Shown here one piece after another: positions 45,764-54,078 of a DNA stretch of 64,000 bases. The DNA is taken from positions 62,001-126,000 of the forward strand of contig NZ_CP092832.1 of the NCBI RefSeq assembly GCF_022532105.1, given 5' to 3'. Numbering within the stretch: the stretch's first letter is position 1; the number at the start of each line of letters is the position of its first letter. The stretch comes from Flavobacterium sp. HJ-32-4 (lineage in GTDB: Bacteria > Bacteroidota > Bacteroidia > Flavobacteriales > Flavobacteriaceae). A program made the translations under genes and the position numbers. The notes under the pieces are model-generated. The model did not search any database. It saw only the letters and a program-made list of their open reading frames with translations, and was not told the origin of the DNA.

Positions 45764-46384
45764 TTATGAGGTCCCAAACGACCGCTCGAAAGGAACGCGC
45801 TGTAAGATACTTCTTCCCAATGTCACTTCATCGGCAAACTCCAGCTCATCCCCTACGGAGATCCCCCGCGCGATGGTGGAGAATACGATGGGATACTCGC
45901 TCAACTGCCGGTAAATATAAAAATTCGTAGTATCGCCTTCCATAGTCGGGCTGAGGGCGAAAATGACCTCGCTTACACTTCCGGAACGCACCTTTTCTAC
46001 CAACGATTGTATCTTAAGTTGTCCGGGGCCTACCCCGTCGACCGGGGAAATGCGGCCACCCAGCACATGATAGATGCCCTTGAACTGACGGGTGTTCTCA
46101 ACCGCCATCACATCGCGTATGTCTTCAACCACACAAACCATCGAATGGTCACGCCGTTCATTGGCGCAGATATCGCACTGCTCCGTGTCCGAAATGTTGT
46201 GGCAACTGTTGCAATACCGTATGTCTTCCCGCATCCGTGACAGCGCCGCCGACAGGAATTCGGTACGCTCGGCAGGCTGGCGAAGGAGGTGAAGCACCAG
46301 GCGAAGCGCCGTCCGACGTCCTATCCCCGGAAGTTGGGCCATTTCGTTGACGGCATTCTCAAGCAGTTTCGACGAAAATTCCAT
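45764..46384 (-). CDS. recR: Recombination protein RecR
   Basis: This is a DNA-binding protein of RecFOR repair. The 206 residues have the helix-hairpin-helix start ([12 protein letters not shown], near 14-25), a Cys4 zinc finger ([17 protein letters not shown], ~57-73) and a Toprim domain ([12 protein letters not shown]...). It ends SFGTS. The family start is conserved ([12 protein letters not shown]), so ATG 46384 is firm, even though the promoter -7 box ends only 4 bases from it. Confidence 0.96.
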   Translation of the reverse strand: MEFSSKLLENAVNEMAQLPGIGRRTALRLVLHLLRQPAERTEFLSAALSRMREDIRYCNSCHNISDTEQCDICANERRDHSMVCVVEDIRDVMAVENTRQFKGIYHVLGGRISPVDGVGPGQLKIQSLVEKVRSGSVSEVIFALSPTMEGDTTNFYIYRQLSEYPIVFSTIARGISVGDELEFADEVTLGRSILQRVPFERSFGTS

Positions 46385-46388
46385 AGTG

Positions 46389-46418
46389 CAAAAATAGGTG
46401 TTACCTACCGAAGGCCAA
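46389..46418 (-). promoter_or_regulatory. recR promoter (TTG-N19-TATTTTTG), 4 bases from the ATG
   Basis: On the minus strand TTG (46418-46416), 19 bases, TATTTTTG (46396-46389), then CACT and the ATG. The transcription start should fall at or near the ATG, so recR mRNA is probably leaderless. Confidence 0.6.
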
Positions 46419-46502
46419 TGCGGTATTTGGGGATATCATGCCAGGCAACTTCATATTATCTGACAGTACGGAAAAAAAGACGGAAGAAAACACCCATTCG
46501 CT

Positions 46503-46532
46503 TTGGCAAACGTACCCGTTTTTCTATTTTCG
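46503..46532 (+). promoter_or_regulatory. Promoter-like pair before the small gene at 46551 (TTG-N19-TATTTTCG)
   Basis: TTG at 46503-46505 and TATTTTCG at 46525-46532 are 19 bases apart. The box differs from TAnnTTTG at one base. It supports transcription of the small gene that follows. Confidence 0.45.
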
Positions 46533-46550
46533 TGACGAGAACGGTTTTTT

Positions 46551-46787
46551 ATGCTTACTGTACAAAAGAAAATCAAGGCACTTACCCGACGCTATGAACT
46601 TGCTTTTGAAGCACAACTCGTCCGGGGTCCGCGACATGCTAATGAACTTCTTCTTCGTTTTCGCCAGGAGTTAGCCGATGTCGTATCGGGTCGGATGTAC
46701 GAAATACCGGAACAGGCCGAGGAGCTCGTTGCCATCGCTGACGAAGCAATCGACCAACTGGAAAGCACACTCCGGAAATCGCGATAG
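46551..46787 (+). CDS. Small helical protein, unknown
   Basis: The 78-residue product (MLTVQKKIKALTRRYELAFEAQL...) is charged and should be almost all alpha-helical, with no signal peptide or known motif. Codon use looks like that of true genes in the region, a promoter-like pair sits 18 bases upstream, and no overlap with other genes exists. I do not recognise it. It lies between recR and thrS, which are divergent. Confidence 0.5.
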   Translation: MLTVQKKIKALTRRYELAFEAQLVRGPRHANELLLRFRQELADVVSGRMYEIPEQAEELVAIADEAIDQLESTLRKSR

Positions 46788-46807
46788 TGAAGGGCCGCCA
46801 CTCCGGC

Positions 46808-46838
46808 TTGTTTCGACGGCGTTAATCCGCTATCTTTG
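46808..46838 (+). promoter_or_regulatory. thrS operon promoter (TTG-N20-TATCTTTG)
   Basis: TTG at 46808-46810 and TATCTTTG at 46831-46838 are 20 bases apart; the thrS ATG (46859) follows 20 bases later. Confidence 0.7.
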
Positions 46839-46858
46839 CGCTTCCAAATTTTAGGACA

Positions 46859-48811
46859 ATGATCAAAATTACCTTGCCCGACGGATCGGTACGGGAATTC
46901 GAAAGCGGCGCGACTCCGATGGACGTCGCGAAGAGTATCAGTGAAGGTTTGGCGCGGAACGTGATTTCCGCCGCATTCAACGGCACGACTGTTGAAACCG
47001 AAACACCGCTCACCACCGACGGTTCGCTGGTTCTCTATACCTGGAACGACAAGGAAGGTAAAAAGGCGTTCTGGCATTCGACATCACACGTGATGGCACA
47101 GGCCCTGCAGGAACTGTATCCGGGCGTTAAGCTTACCATTGGCCCTGCCATCGAGAATGGCTTCTATTATGACGTTGATTTCGGCGACCAGAAAATTTCG
47201 GACGCCGACTTCAAGAAAATCGAAGACCGCGTGCTCGAGATCGCCCGTGAAAAACACGAGTTCAAAATGCGCGCGGCAAGCAAAGCCGACGCGCTGGCCT
47301 TCTACAAAAAAGAAAACAACCCCTATAAAATCGAGCTGATCGAAAACCTGGAAGACGGAACGATCACCTTTTGTGACCACGCCACGTTCACAGACCTTTG
47401 TCGTGGCGGACACATCCCGAACACCGGACTCATCAAAGCCATGAAAATCATGAGCGTAGCCGGTGCGTATTGGCGTGGTGACGAGAAAAACAAACAATTG
47501 ACCCGGGTCTACGGCGTGTCTTTCCCAAAACAAAAAGACCTCACCGATTACCTGGAATTGCTGGAAGAAGCGAAACGCCGCGACCACCGGAAACTCGGAA
47601 AAGAATTGGAGCTTTTTGCGTTTTCGCAGAAAGTCGGACAGGGACTTCCCCTCTGGCTGCCAAAAGGCGCCGCCCTTCGCGACCGTCTCGAGCAATTCCT
47701 GAAAAAGGCACAGAAAAAAGCGGGTTACGAACAGGTAGTGACGCCACACATCGGCCAAAAAGAGTTGTATGTGACGTCCGGACATTACGCGAAATATGGC
47801 GCGGATTCGTTCCAACCTATCCACACGCCTGCGGAAGGAGAGGAATTCCTTCTCAAGCCCATGAACTGTCCGCACCACTGTGAAATATACAACAACAAAC
47901 CGTGGTCGTATAAGGATCTTCCGAAACGCTATGCCGAATTTGGCACCGTGTATCGATACGAACAATCCGGCGAGCTTCACGGCCTGACCCGGGTACGCGG
48001 TTTTACACAGGACGATGCCCACATCTTCTGTACGCCTGAACAATTGGATGACGAGTTCAAGAAGGTAATCGATCTGGTACTCTACGTTTTCGGCTCGCTC
48101 GGATTCGAAAACTTCACCGCGCAGATTTCACTCCGCGACCAGGAGAACCGCGACAAGTATATCGGCTCAGACGAAAACTGGGAGAAAGCAGAAAACGCCA
48201 TTATCAATGCAGCACGCGACAAAGGACTCAACACGGTGGTCGAATATGGCGAAGCCGCATTCTACGGCCCGAAGCTCGACTTCATGGTGAAGGACGCACT
48301 GGGTCGCCAGTGGCAGTTGGGTACCATCCAGGTAGATTATAACCTGCCAGAGCGTTTCGAACTGACCTATAAGGGATCTGATAACGAACTGCACCGTCCG
48401 GTCATGATCCACCGCGCGCCATTCGGGTCAATGGAGCGCTTCATCGCCATCCTGCTCGAACACACCGCCGGCAACTTCCCTTTGTGGCTCATGCCTGAGC
48501 AAGCTATCATCTTGTCTCTCAGTGAGAAGTATGAAAATTATGCGAAAAAAGTTTTAGATTTACTTGAAAATCACGAAATTCGCGCCCTAATTGACAACCG
48601 CAACGAGACAATCGGAAAGAAAATCCGGGAGGCTGAAACGAAGAAATTCCCGTTTATGCTGATTGTGGGAGAAGAGGAAGAGAAGAACGGTACGGTTTCG
48701 GTCCGTCGTCACGGACAGGAAGGACGCGGCAACGCCAGCTACTCGATTGACGATTTCGCTGCGCTCGTACAAGAGGAAGTTGCCAAGACATTGAAAACAT
48801 TCGAAGTTTAA
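46859..48811 (+). CDS. thrS: Threonyl-tRNA synthetase
   Basis: The enzyme charges tRNA-Thr. The 650 residues show the N-terminal TGS domain ([17 protein letters not shown]), the editing/SAD region with the zinc/His motif [11 protein letters not shown] (~78-88), and the class II catalytic core. The core has motifs [32 protein letters not shown] and [15 protein letters not shown], followed by a C-terminal anticodon domain. First gene of the thrS-infC-rpmI-rplT group. Confidence 0.98.
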   Translation: MIKITLPDGSVREFESGATPMDVAKSISEGLARNVISAAFNGTTVETETPLTTDGSLVLYTWNDKEGKKAFWHSTSHVMAQALQELYPGVKLTIGPAIENGFYYDVDFGDQKISDADFKKIEDRVLEIAREKHEFKMRAASKADALAFYKKENNPYKIELIENLEDGTITFCDHATFTDLCRGGHIPNTGLIKAMKIMSVAGAYWRGDEKNKQLTRVYGVSFPKQKDLTDYLELLEEAKRRDHRKLGKELELFAFSQKVGQGLPLWLPKGAALRDRLEQFLKKAQKKAGYEQVVTPHIGQKELYVTSGHYAKYGADSFQPIHTPAEGEEFLLKPMNCPHHCEIYNNKPWSYKDLPKRYAEFGTVYRYEQSGELHGLTRVRGFTQDDAHIFCTPEQLDDEFKKVIDLVLYVFGSLGFENFTAQISLRDQENRDKYIGSDENWEKAENAIINAARDKGLNTVVEYGEAAFYGPKLDFMVKDALGRQWQLGTIQVDYNLPERFELTYKGSDNELHRPVMIHRAPFGSMERFIAILLEHTAGNFPLWLMPEQAIILSLSEKYENYAKKVLDLLENHEIRALIDNRNETIGKKIREAETKKFPFMLIVGEEEEKNGTVSVRRHGQEGRGNASYSIDDFAALVQEEVAKTLKTFEV

Positions 48812-48830
48812 CGCTAAATACTGAATAGCC

Positions 48831-49391
48831 ATAGCATTAAGAAGCAATAACAGGGGCCCTGCCCGTGTAGAAAAAAAAGATCCGCACCGGATCAACCAAT
48901 TCATCCGCGTACCGGAAGTACGTCTTGTAGGTGAGGGCATTGAGCCTGGTATCTACAAAACCTCGCAAGCGTTGGCCATCGCCGACGAGCAGGGCCTTGA
49001 CCTCGTCGAGATCTCGCCGAACGCTGAACCACCGGTATGTAAAATAATGGACTACAAGAAGTTTCTTTACGAACAAAAGAAACGCGACAAAGCCCTAAAA
49101 GCGAAGTCGGCCCAGGTAGTCATCAAAGAAATTCGTTTCGGCCCACAGACCGATGAGCACGATTACGAGTTCAAGAAAAAGAATGCCGAGAAGTTCCTGA
49201 AAGAGGGATCCAAACTCAAGGCATTCGTGTTTTTCAAAGGACGGTCGATCATCTATAAGGAGCAAGGCCAAATCCTCCTCCTTCGCCTGGCGCAAGACCT
49301 GGAAGAATTCGGAAAGGTAGAATCCATGCCGGTACTGGAAGGAAAACGGATGATTATGTTCATCGCGCCGAAAAAGAAGCCGGTCAAGTAA
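48831..49391 (+). CDS. infC: Translation initiation factor IF-3, AUA start
   Basis: The 186-residue IF-3 reads (M)[21 protein letters not shown]...[16 protein letters not shown]..., a normal N-domain, then ...[18 protein letters not shown], the linker and the C-domain ending [11 protein letters not shown]. No ATG is found before 48972, which would cut off the N-domain. The in-frame codons after the stop at 48822 are ATA GCC ATA GCA TTA AGA, so the start is the ATA at 48831 (or 48825). Rare start codons (AUU in E. coli) let IF-3 control its own synthesis, and the same logic probably holds here. Confidence 0.92.
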   Translation: MALRSNNRGPARVEKKDPHRINQFIRVPEVRLVGEGIEPGIYKTSQALAIADEQGLDLVEISPNAEPPVCKIMDYKKFLYEQKKRDKALKAKSAQVVIKEIRFGPQTDEHDYEFKKKNAEKFLKEGSKLKAFVFFKGRSIIYKEQGQILLLRLAQDLEEFGKVESMPVLEGKRMIMFIAPKKKPVK

Positions 49392-49396
49392 GGAGA

Positions 49397-49475
49397 AGTC
49401 GAAAGTTGAAAGTCGAAAGTGGGAAGAGGTTGAAACAAACGACGACTTCAGACTTTAGACTCCAGACTTCAGACT
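49397..49475. repeat. Short tandem-like dispersed repeat (GAAAGT/AGACTT units)
   Basis: The gap between infC and rpmI contains GTCGAAAGTTGAAAGTCGAAAGTGGGAAG-type units (about 49397-49426) and then four AGACTYNAG-type units (about 49444-49475). A longer inverted copy of the first type lies at 50493-50550. Confidence 0.55.
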
Positions 49476-49513
49476 AAAAAAAGAGTAAGTCGAACCACAA
49501 TAAGTTAGGAATT

Positions 49514-49711
49514 ATGCCTAAAATGAAAACCAAATCCAGCGCCAAGAAACGCTTTAAAGTGACGGGCTCTGGTAAAATCAAGAGGAAGCACGCTTTCAAG
49601 AGCCACATCCTCACCAAGAAATCGAAGAAACGCAAACTGGCGTTGACGCATTCCGCACTGGTTCACCAGTCTGACGTGAAGAGCGTAAAAGAGCAACTTA
49701 GAATTATCTAA
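49514..49711 (+). CDS. rpmI: 50S ribosomal protein L35
   Basis: The 65-residue, very basic protein [20 protein letters not shown]... is a clear L35. It sits between infC and rplT, as in most bacteria. Between it and rplT lie 151 bases with no gene. Confidence 0.98.
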   Translation: MPKMKTKSSAKKRFKVTGSGKIKRKHAFKSHILTKKSKKRKLALTHSALVHQSDVKSVKEQLRII

Positions 49712-49816
49712 GAGGTTATCGGTTTTTGGAAATTGGTTTCTGGACCTATATCCAGCCACCAAGCGCCAAGTACCCACAACCACGCTCACAGGTTTAACAT
49801 TTAATAACCCTGTTGT

Positions 49817-49843
49817 CAGGCTTCAAAGACCGAAAGGCGCCTG
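49817..49843 (+). promoter_or_regulatory. Possible rplT leader hairpin
   Basis: CAGGC (49817-49821) can pair with GCCTG (49839-49843) across a purine-rich loop (TTCAAAGACCGAAAGGC), 20 bases before the rplT ATG. L20 is known to bind a leader in its own operon in other bacteria; I cannot verify a match here. Confidence 0.25.
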
Positions 49844-49862
49844 CAGCAAAAAAAAGTAAAGT

Positions 49863-50207
49863 ATGCCAAGATCAGTAAACTCAGTTGCCAAAAGGGCACG
49901 TAGAAAAAAAGTATTGAAGCAAGCCAAAGGTTTCTTTGGACGTCGTAAAAACGTTTGGACAGTAGCGAAAAACGCCGTTGAAAAAGCAATGCAGTATGCA
50001 TACCGCGACCGCAAGGCGAAAAAACGTAACTTCCGTGCATTGTGGATCCAGCGTATCAACGCAGGTGCCCGCCTGGAAGGAATGTCCTACTCAAAATTCA
50101 TCGGAGCAGTAAAGAAAAACGGTATCGAACTGAACCGTAAAGTACTCGCTGACCTCGCGATGAACCATCCGGAGGCTTTCAAAGCCATCGTGAAAAAAGT
50201 AAAATAA
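49863..50207 (+). CDS. rplT: 50S ribosomal protein L20
   Basis: The 114-residue basic protein [24 protein letters not shown]... is a typical L20. A terminator follows 30 bases after the stop and ends the thrS-infC-rpmI-rplT unit. Confidence 0.98.
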   Translation: MPRSVNSVAKRARRKKVLKQAKGFFGRRKNVWTVAKNAVEKAMQYAYRDRKAKKRNFRALWIQRINAGARLEGMSYSKFIGAVKKNGIELNRKVLADLAMNHPEAFKAIVKKVK

Positions 50208-50236
50208 ACGTTTTTATAAACCGGAACGACTTACTC

Positions 50237-50266
50237 AAAAAACCCGCTTTCACGAGCGGGTTTTTT
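50237..50266 (+). terminator. Terminator of the rplT operon
   Basis: AAAAAACCCGCT/AGCGGGTTTTTT forms a 12-bp stem with loop TTCACG and ends in T6, a strong rho-independent shape that could work in both directions. Confidence 0.9.
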
Positions 50267-50549
50267 AATGGGAAAAATTCATCGCCGTGCCGTGAAATCT
50301 TCCCCACGTGCCATCTCCCGAACTTCCGAACTTCCCTATGGCGTGCCCCTTCGGCATCCAACCAGTACTATCCGGAATGCCCTGAATCTGCCGAAGGGTC
50401 GGGCTCTCCGCACTCGCTTTTTTGCTTCGTTCCTCCGCAAAAAGAGCTCAGACAATGCGCCGATCCCTCACGCGGCTTCTTCCCTAACCGCGACTTCCCA
50501 CTTTCAACTTCCCACCTTCAACTTTCGACTTTCAACTTTCGACTTTCAA
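50267..50549. repeat. Gene-free stretch with inverted repeats and dispersed repeat
   Basis: I see no supported gene here; the open plus-strand frame looks like a shadow. It holds a perfect 10-bp inverted repeat CCCTTCGGCA (50347-50356)/TGCCGAAGGG (50389-50398), then a hairpin GCTTTTTTGC (50416-50425)/GCAAAAAGAGC (50437-50447), and at 50493-50550 a run of ACTTTCRACTT units that is the inverse of the repeat before rpmI. It has the look of a repetitive extragenic element. Confidence 0.55.
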
Positions 50550-51044
50550 CTACAAAGGCATCCTTCGTTTCATCTCCTCGACGATATTGAACGCCGCCGG
50601 GCACATTGCTACATTTTTCAACGTAAGGTGCGTAATCTGCTGGAACTTCTTCCGGTCGGTATGCGGATACTCCCGACAGGCCTTGGGACGCACCTCATAG
50701 ATCAGGCAATAATTCTCGGCATCCAGAAACGTGCAGGGCACCGACTGCAATACCCGATCACCGTCCTCATCGACCCGCAGATAGGTGTCGATGAACTGCT
50801 GCGGCTTCAAGCGGAGGTGTTTGGCAATCCGCTCGATATCGGCTTCCGTAAAAAGCGGCCCGGTCGTCTTACAACAATTGGCGCAGGACAGACAGTCGGT
50901 CCGTTGAAACTCGGCATCGTGCAGTTCCTGCATCACATAATCGAGGTTGCGCGGCGGCTTCTTTCGCAATTTCTCGAAGTACTTCCTGTTTTCGTTATGC
51001 TTATCTTTGGCAAGGCCAGGCAACTGTTGCAAATCGGGTTTCAT
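50550..51044 (-). CDS. YkgJ family Cys-cluster protein
   Basis: The 164-residue protein has the CxxCxxCC-type metal cluster DCLSCANCCKTTGP (~51-63), then VPCTFLD...YCLIYEVRPKACREYP (more Cys ligands) and a final MCPAAF. This is the YkgJ/UPF0153 zinc or iron-binding family of unknown exact function. A TACTTTTG box ends 4 bases before its ATG. It is divergent from the methyltransferase gene at 51071. Confidence 0.9.
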   Translation of the reverse strand: MKPDLQQLPGLAKDKHNENRKYFEKLRKKPPRNLDYVMQELHDAEFQRTDCLSCANCCKTTGPLFTEADIERIAKHLRLKPQQFIDTYLRVDEDGDRVLQSVPCTFLDAENYCLIYEVRPKACREYPHTDRKKFQQITHLTLKNVAMCPAAFNIVEEMKRRMPL

Positions 51045-51048
51045 ACCA

Positions 51049-51056
51049 CAAAAGTA
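51049..51056 (-). promoter_or_regulatory. -7 box 4 bases from the YkgJ-family ATG (TACTTTTG)
   Basis: On the minus strand TACTTTTG-TGGT-ATG. The spacing matches that at recR and the DUF2256 gene and predicts a leaderless mRNA. Confidence 0.5.
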
Positions 51057-51070
51057 TATCCTTTCCCTAC

Positions 51071-51784
51071 ATGAACGACCTTTTCGGTAAAGCCATTCTT
51101 GACTATCAAACCGGCAACGCTCCGGAAGACCTTATCACCGAGACCGATATCTCGGAACCAGATGAAATGCCCGTGGCCTACCTGTTTCGCGGCTTTGACG
51201 AAATGCCGGTCATCGAACAAACCGCACTCCGTCTGGCCAACGGCCGTGTACTGGATATCGGATGCGGTGCGGGCAGTCACTCCCTTTACCTCCAAAACAA
51301 ACGACAACTCGACGTAACGGCGATCGATGTATCGGAAGGTGCTGTCGAAACATGCCGCCTAAGGGGTGTTCATAAGGCGCTACATAAAGATGTCATGCAC
51401 CTCGAAAACGAACAATTCGACACGCTGCTGCTGCTCATGAACGGTACGGGTATTTTCGGCACGATGGCGCGGGTGTCGTCTTCTCTGCAACAATTGAAAA
51501 AACTCCTGTCACCGAACGGACAGATATTGATTGACAGTTCCGACATCCTCTATATGTTCGACTCAGATGACGAGGGCGCTCATTGGATTCCGGCCGACCA
51601 CTACTACGGCGAACTCACCTTCACGGTTTCCTATAAAGGGCAAACCGATCCGCCATTTCCATGGCTGTATCTCGACTTCAACACCTTGCAGACGGCCGCG
51701 CATCACAACGGATTGGCGTGTGAATTGGTGGTTGAAGGTGCACATCATGATTACCTGGCGCGACTTACCATTATGTCATCGTAA
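51071..51784 (+). CDS. Class I SAM-dependent methyltransferase
   Basis: The 237-residue protein has the SAM motif VLDIGCGAGSHSLYL (~58-72), the acidic TAIDVSEGAVE (~81-91) and the LLLMNGTG segment. The substrate is not evident. It starts with ATG 51071, 26 bases from the divergent YkgJ-like gene. Confidence 0.88.
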   Translation: MNDLFGKAILDYQTGNAPEDLITETDISEPDEMPVAYLFRGFDEMPVIEQTALRLANGRVLDIGCGAGSHSLYLQNKRQLDVTAIDVSEGAVETCRLRGVHKALHKDVMHLENEQFDTLLLLMNGTGIFGTMARVSSSLQQLKKLLSPNGQILIDSSDILYMFDSDDEGAHWIPADHYYGELTFTVSYKGQTDPPFPWLYLDFNTLQTAAHHNGLACELVVEGAHHDYLARLTIMSS

Positions 51785-51795
51785 GACGTTTTTAG

Positions 51796-51803
51796 TATCT
51801 TTA
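51796..51803 (+). promoter_or_regulatory. -7 box for the lipoprotein gene (TATCTTTA)
   Basis: TATCTTTA differs from TAnnTTTG by the last base and lies 12 bases before the ATG at 51816, right at the end of the methyltransferase gene. Confidence 0.4.
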
Positions 51804-51815
51804 AATAAAAATTGT

Positions 51816-52574
51816 ATGAAAAGACTTGTCTTATTGGGCTTACTCACCCTTGCCTTTAGCTGTTCGTCTGATGATAGCGGATCGATGGTGGAAGACGGCG
51901 TCAACCCACGTCCGAACCAACAACCCGCCGGCAGTAGCGCCCATGATTTCCTTTCGGCGGATGACTATCAGAAACTGACTGTAGAGATTCTCTACATCGG
52001 GCAATACAAGCCTTCCGATGTGGCAGTGGCTTCACTCCAGGCCTTTCTGGAAGCCCGACTCAACAAACCGGACGGTGTCTTCATCACGCAGCGACAGATT
52101 GAGAGCCCGGGCACCTCACCTTATACCACTTCTGAAATCAGGAAACTCGAGACGGATAACCGTACCGCTTACAACAATGTGGGTGAGTTGGCATTGTGCA
52201 TCCTGTTCGTAGATGGCCGTTCGGCCAGTGACACGGCCACGGGCGCTGTTTTGGGAACCGCTTACTTAAATACGTCTTGCGTCATATATGAAAACACCAT
52301 TTGGGCGTTCAGCAATGCGGTCAACCAACCACCGCGGCCCATCATGGAAAGCACCGTGTTGCAGCACGAACTGTGTCACCTGCTTGGGCTAGTCGATTTC
52401 GGCACCGAAATGGTCACAGACCACCAAGATCCCGACCACATCCGCCACTGCGATAACAACCAATGTCTCATGTTTTGGGCCAGCCAGAACCGCGTGATGA
52501 ATATGCAAACGTCAGCGGTGCCGCAATTAGACGCCGCCTGTATTGCCGACCTGCAAGCCAATGGAGGGAAATAA
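51816..52574 (+). CDS. Putative zinc metalloprotease lipoprotein
   Basis: The 252-residue protein starts with a lipoprotein signal MKRLVLLGLLTLAFSC (Cys16) followed by Ser/Asp. The motif HELCHLLGLVDFG (~189-201) is HExxHxxGxxD, a metzincin-like zinc site with Asp as third ligand. Cys-rich CDNNQCLMF follows. Family: uncharacterised membrane metalloproteases of Bacteroidota. The ATG at 51816 is preferred since the longer frame from 51531 lies in the methyltransferase gene. Confidence 0.82.
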   Translation: MKRLVLLGLLTLAFSCSSDDSGSMVEDGVNPRPNQQPAGSSAHDFLSADDYQKLTVEILYIGQYKPSDVAVASLQAFLEARLNKPDGVFITQRQIESPGTSPYTTSEIRKLETDNRTAYNNVGELALCILFVDGRSASDTATGAVLGTAYLNTSCVIYENTIWAFSNAVNQPPRPIMESTVLQHELCHLLGLVDFGTEMVTDHQDPDHIRHCDNNQCLMFWASQNRVMNMQTSAVPQLDAACIADLQANGGK

Positions 52575-52576
52575 AA

Positions 52577-52599
52577 AAGTCCCGGTTTGTCCGGGACTT
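52577..52599. terminator. Bidirectional terminator between convergent genes
   Basis: AAGTCCCGG (52577-52585)/CCGGGACTT (52591-52599), a 9-bp stem with loop TTTGT, lies between the stops at 52574 (plus) and 52619 (minus). Confidence 0.8.
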
Positions 52600-52618
52600 T
52601 CTCTAGTTTAGCGAGTCG

Positions 52619-53854
52619 TTATTTCTTGATAAGACGCTTCGTTTTGAGGTACTTCTGTCCTTCCCCATAAAAACGGATGAAGTACACACCTGACTGGAGG
52701 TCTTGTACACTAACCGTGGTGTTGCCATTAAGTGACACTTCTTTTACTTTCTGCCCCAGACTATTCATGATTTCAAGGCGCTCCACCGTCTTGGTCGAAG
52801 TAATGGTAAAGTAGTCAGAAGCCGGATTCGGTGCAATTGACATCTTCTTCGATTCAACCTCATCCAAGCTAAGAGGTGTTGCACCCAGTGAGGTTTGCAA
52901 CAACACCCGCGGACCATTCAAAGCGGTTGTCACCCGCGTTTTTTGACCCGTGGTGAAAAACGCCATACAGGCATCATTGACATAATCCATAAAGTTCATG
53001 AACATCGACCCGTTCGCTGTAGTCGTACACGCATAGGTATTGTCTGGGAAGGTCGGACATTCATAATAAGGGTCGCTTGTAGCAGGGGTATCGGCTACGC
53101 CGTCGCTGTTATTACCTGAACCGCAAGCGCTGCCATCGTTACCCCATGGGTGTTTGAGGTTAAAATAGTGGCCGATTTCGTGGGTTGCGGTGCGGCCTTT
53201 GTTATAGGGGGCCGTAGCGGTTCCGGTCGTGCCGAAATAGCGATAATCGATACAGAGTCCGTCAAACTCTGGTAGGTTGGTAGAGGGCAAATAGGCAAAA
53301 CCTAGTAATTGCAGTGCATCATCAAACTTACCTACCCAAATGTTCAGGTAGCTGTAGGGATCCCACGCCGGAAGTCCCGACCCTGTATAATAGTTGTTGT
53401 AAAAATCAAAACTGCTCGCTACCGACTTGCGCTCTATACCTGTTGTCGGTTCGTCATCGGGCGTACGTACGGCCAGCGTAAAGTTAAGTTCCATATCGGC
53501 TCCGAATGATTGGAAAACGGCAGGGACAACAGTAGAGAAATCGGCATTCAATTTGCGATAGTCAGCATTCAAAACGGCAATCTGCGAGGCAATCTGTGCA
53601 TCTGAAATGTTCTGGACTGCCGACTTGTATAACACGTGAACGACAACAGGAATCGTAACAACCACCGTTGGACTCTGCGTGCTGAACGTGGTGTTCTGCA
53701 TCGAGGCCTCCATCTGCTCCTGTGCCTGGATATAGCCGGCAGCTAAAGTGGGGTTACTTAAAACGCGATCCATTGCGGCTTGCATACCACAGCGCTGCTG
53801 TCCGAACGACATGCTGGCTGCAAGGCCAACAACAAAAAGTAAATATCTATTCAT
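52619..53854 (-). CDS. Secreted M43 (pappalysin-like) zinc metalloprotease, T9SS substrate
   Basis: The 411-residue protein starts MNRYLLFVVGLAASMSFGQQ (signal peptide). It has a protease domain with HEIGHYFNLKHPWG (~220-233, HExxHxxxxxH) and a Cys/Asn-rich NDGSACGSGNNSDGVADTP stretch. The C-terminus (~335-411) is a type IX secretion sorting domain: IAPNPASDYF...LEIMNSLGQKV...DLQSGVYFIRF and final KRLIKK. It is exported across the outer membrane. I use ATG 53854, as the longer frame has no signal peptide at its start. Confidence 0.93.
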   Translation of the reverse strand: MNRYLLFVVGLAASMSFGQQRCGMQAAMDRVLSNPTLAAGYIQAQEQMEASMQNTTFSTQSPTVVVTIPVVVHVLYKSAVQNISDAQIASQIAVLNADYRKLNADFSTVVPAVFQSFGADMELNFTLAVRTPDDEPTTGIERKSVASSFDFYNNYYTGSGLPAWDPYSYLNIWVGKFDDALQLLGFAYLPSTNLPEFDGLCIDYRYFGTTGTATAPYNKGRTATHEIGHYFNLKHPWGNDGSACGSGNNSDGVADTPATSDPYYECPTFPDNTYACTTTANGSMFMNFMDYVNDACMAFFTTGQKTRVTTALNGPRVLLQTSLGATPLSLDEVESKKMSIAPNPASDYFTITSTKTVERLEIMNSLGQKVKEVSLNGNTTVSVQDLQSGVYFIRFYGEGQKYLKTKRLIKK

Positions 53855-53874
53855 AATATGGGGATTTAACCCTC

Positions 53875-53882
53875 CAAACTTA
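53875..53882 (-). promoter_or_regulatory. -7 box of the M43 protease gene (TAAGTTTG)
   Basis: On the minus strand TAAGTTTG lies 20 bases before the ATG at 53854. No -33 TTG seen at the right distance. Confidence 0.5.
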
Positions 53883-54078
53883 CGAAAAAAGACGAAAGTG
53901 ACGCTAAAATTCGGTAAACTACTCAAATTCGTCGGTCAAAAAAGGACCGCCAAAGACATCGGTTGTTACGAAAACGTTTTCCATTGTACACAATTGGTAA
54001 TAAACCAATTACCAAAAACAAAGCCGTTTTTAATCCTATCCGACGTGAAAATTGTACCTTCGGAAAAACAATATCCTT

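Noticed and set aside
46438..46674. Alternative plus-strand 78-codon frame before thrS
   Set aside because: It overlaps the 46551 frame and its start precedes the promoter-like pair at 46503-46532; residue content is less protein-like. The 46551 frame is preferred, though not certain.
46592..47077. Minus-strand 161-codon frame before thrS
   Set aside because: It overlaps both the thrS N-terminus and the small gene at 46551 on the other strand and lacks any motif.
47084..48043. Minus-strand 319-codon frame inside thrS
   Set aside because: It is the antisense of a fully conserved thrS and has no motif of its own.
50268..51074. Plus-strand open frame of 268 codons
   Set aside because: It runs through a terminator, repeats and the antisense of a clear YkgJ-family gene; its protein has no recognisable pattern.
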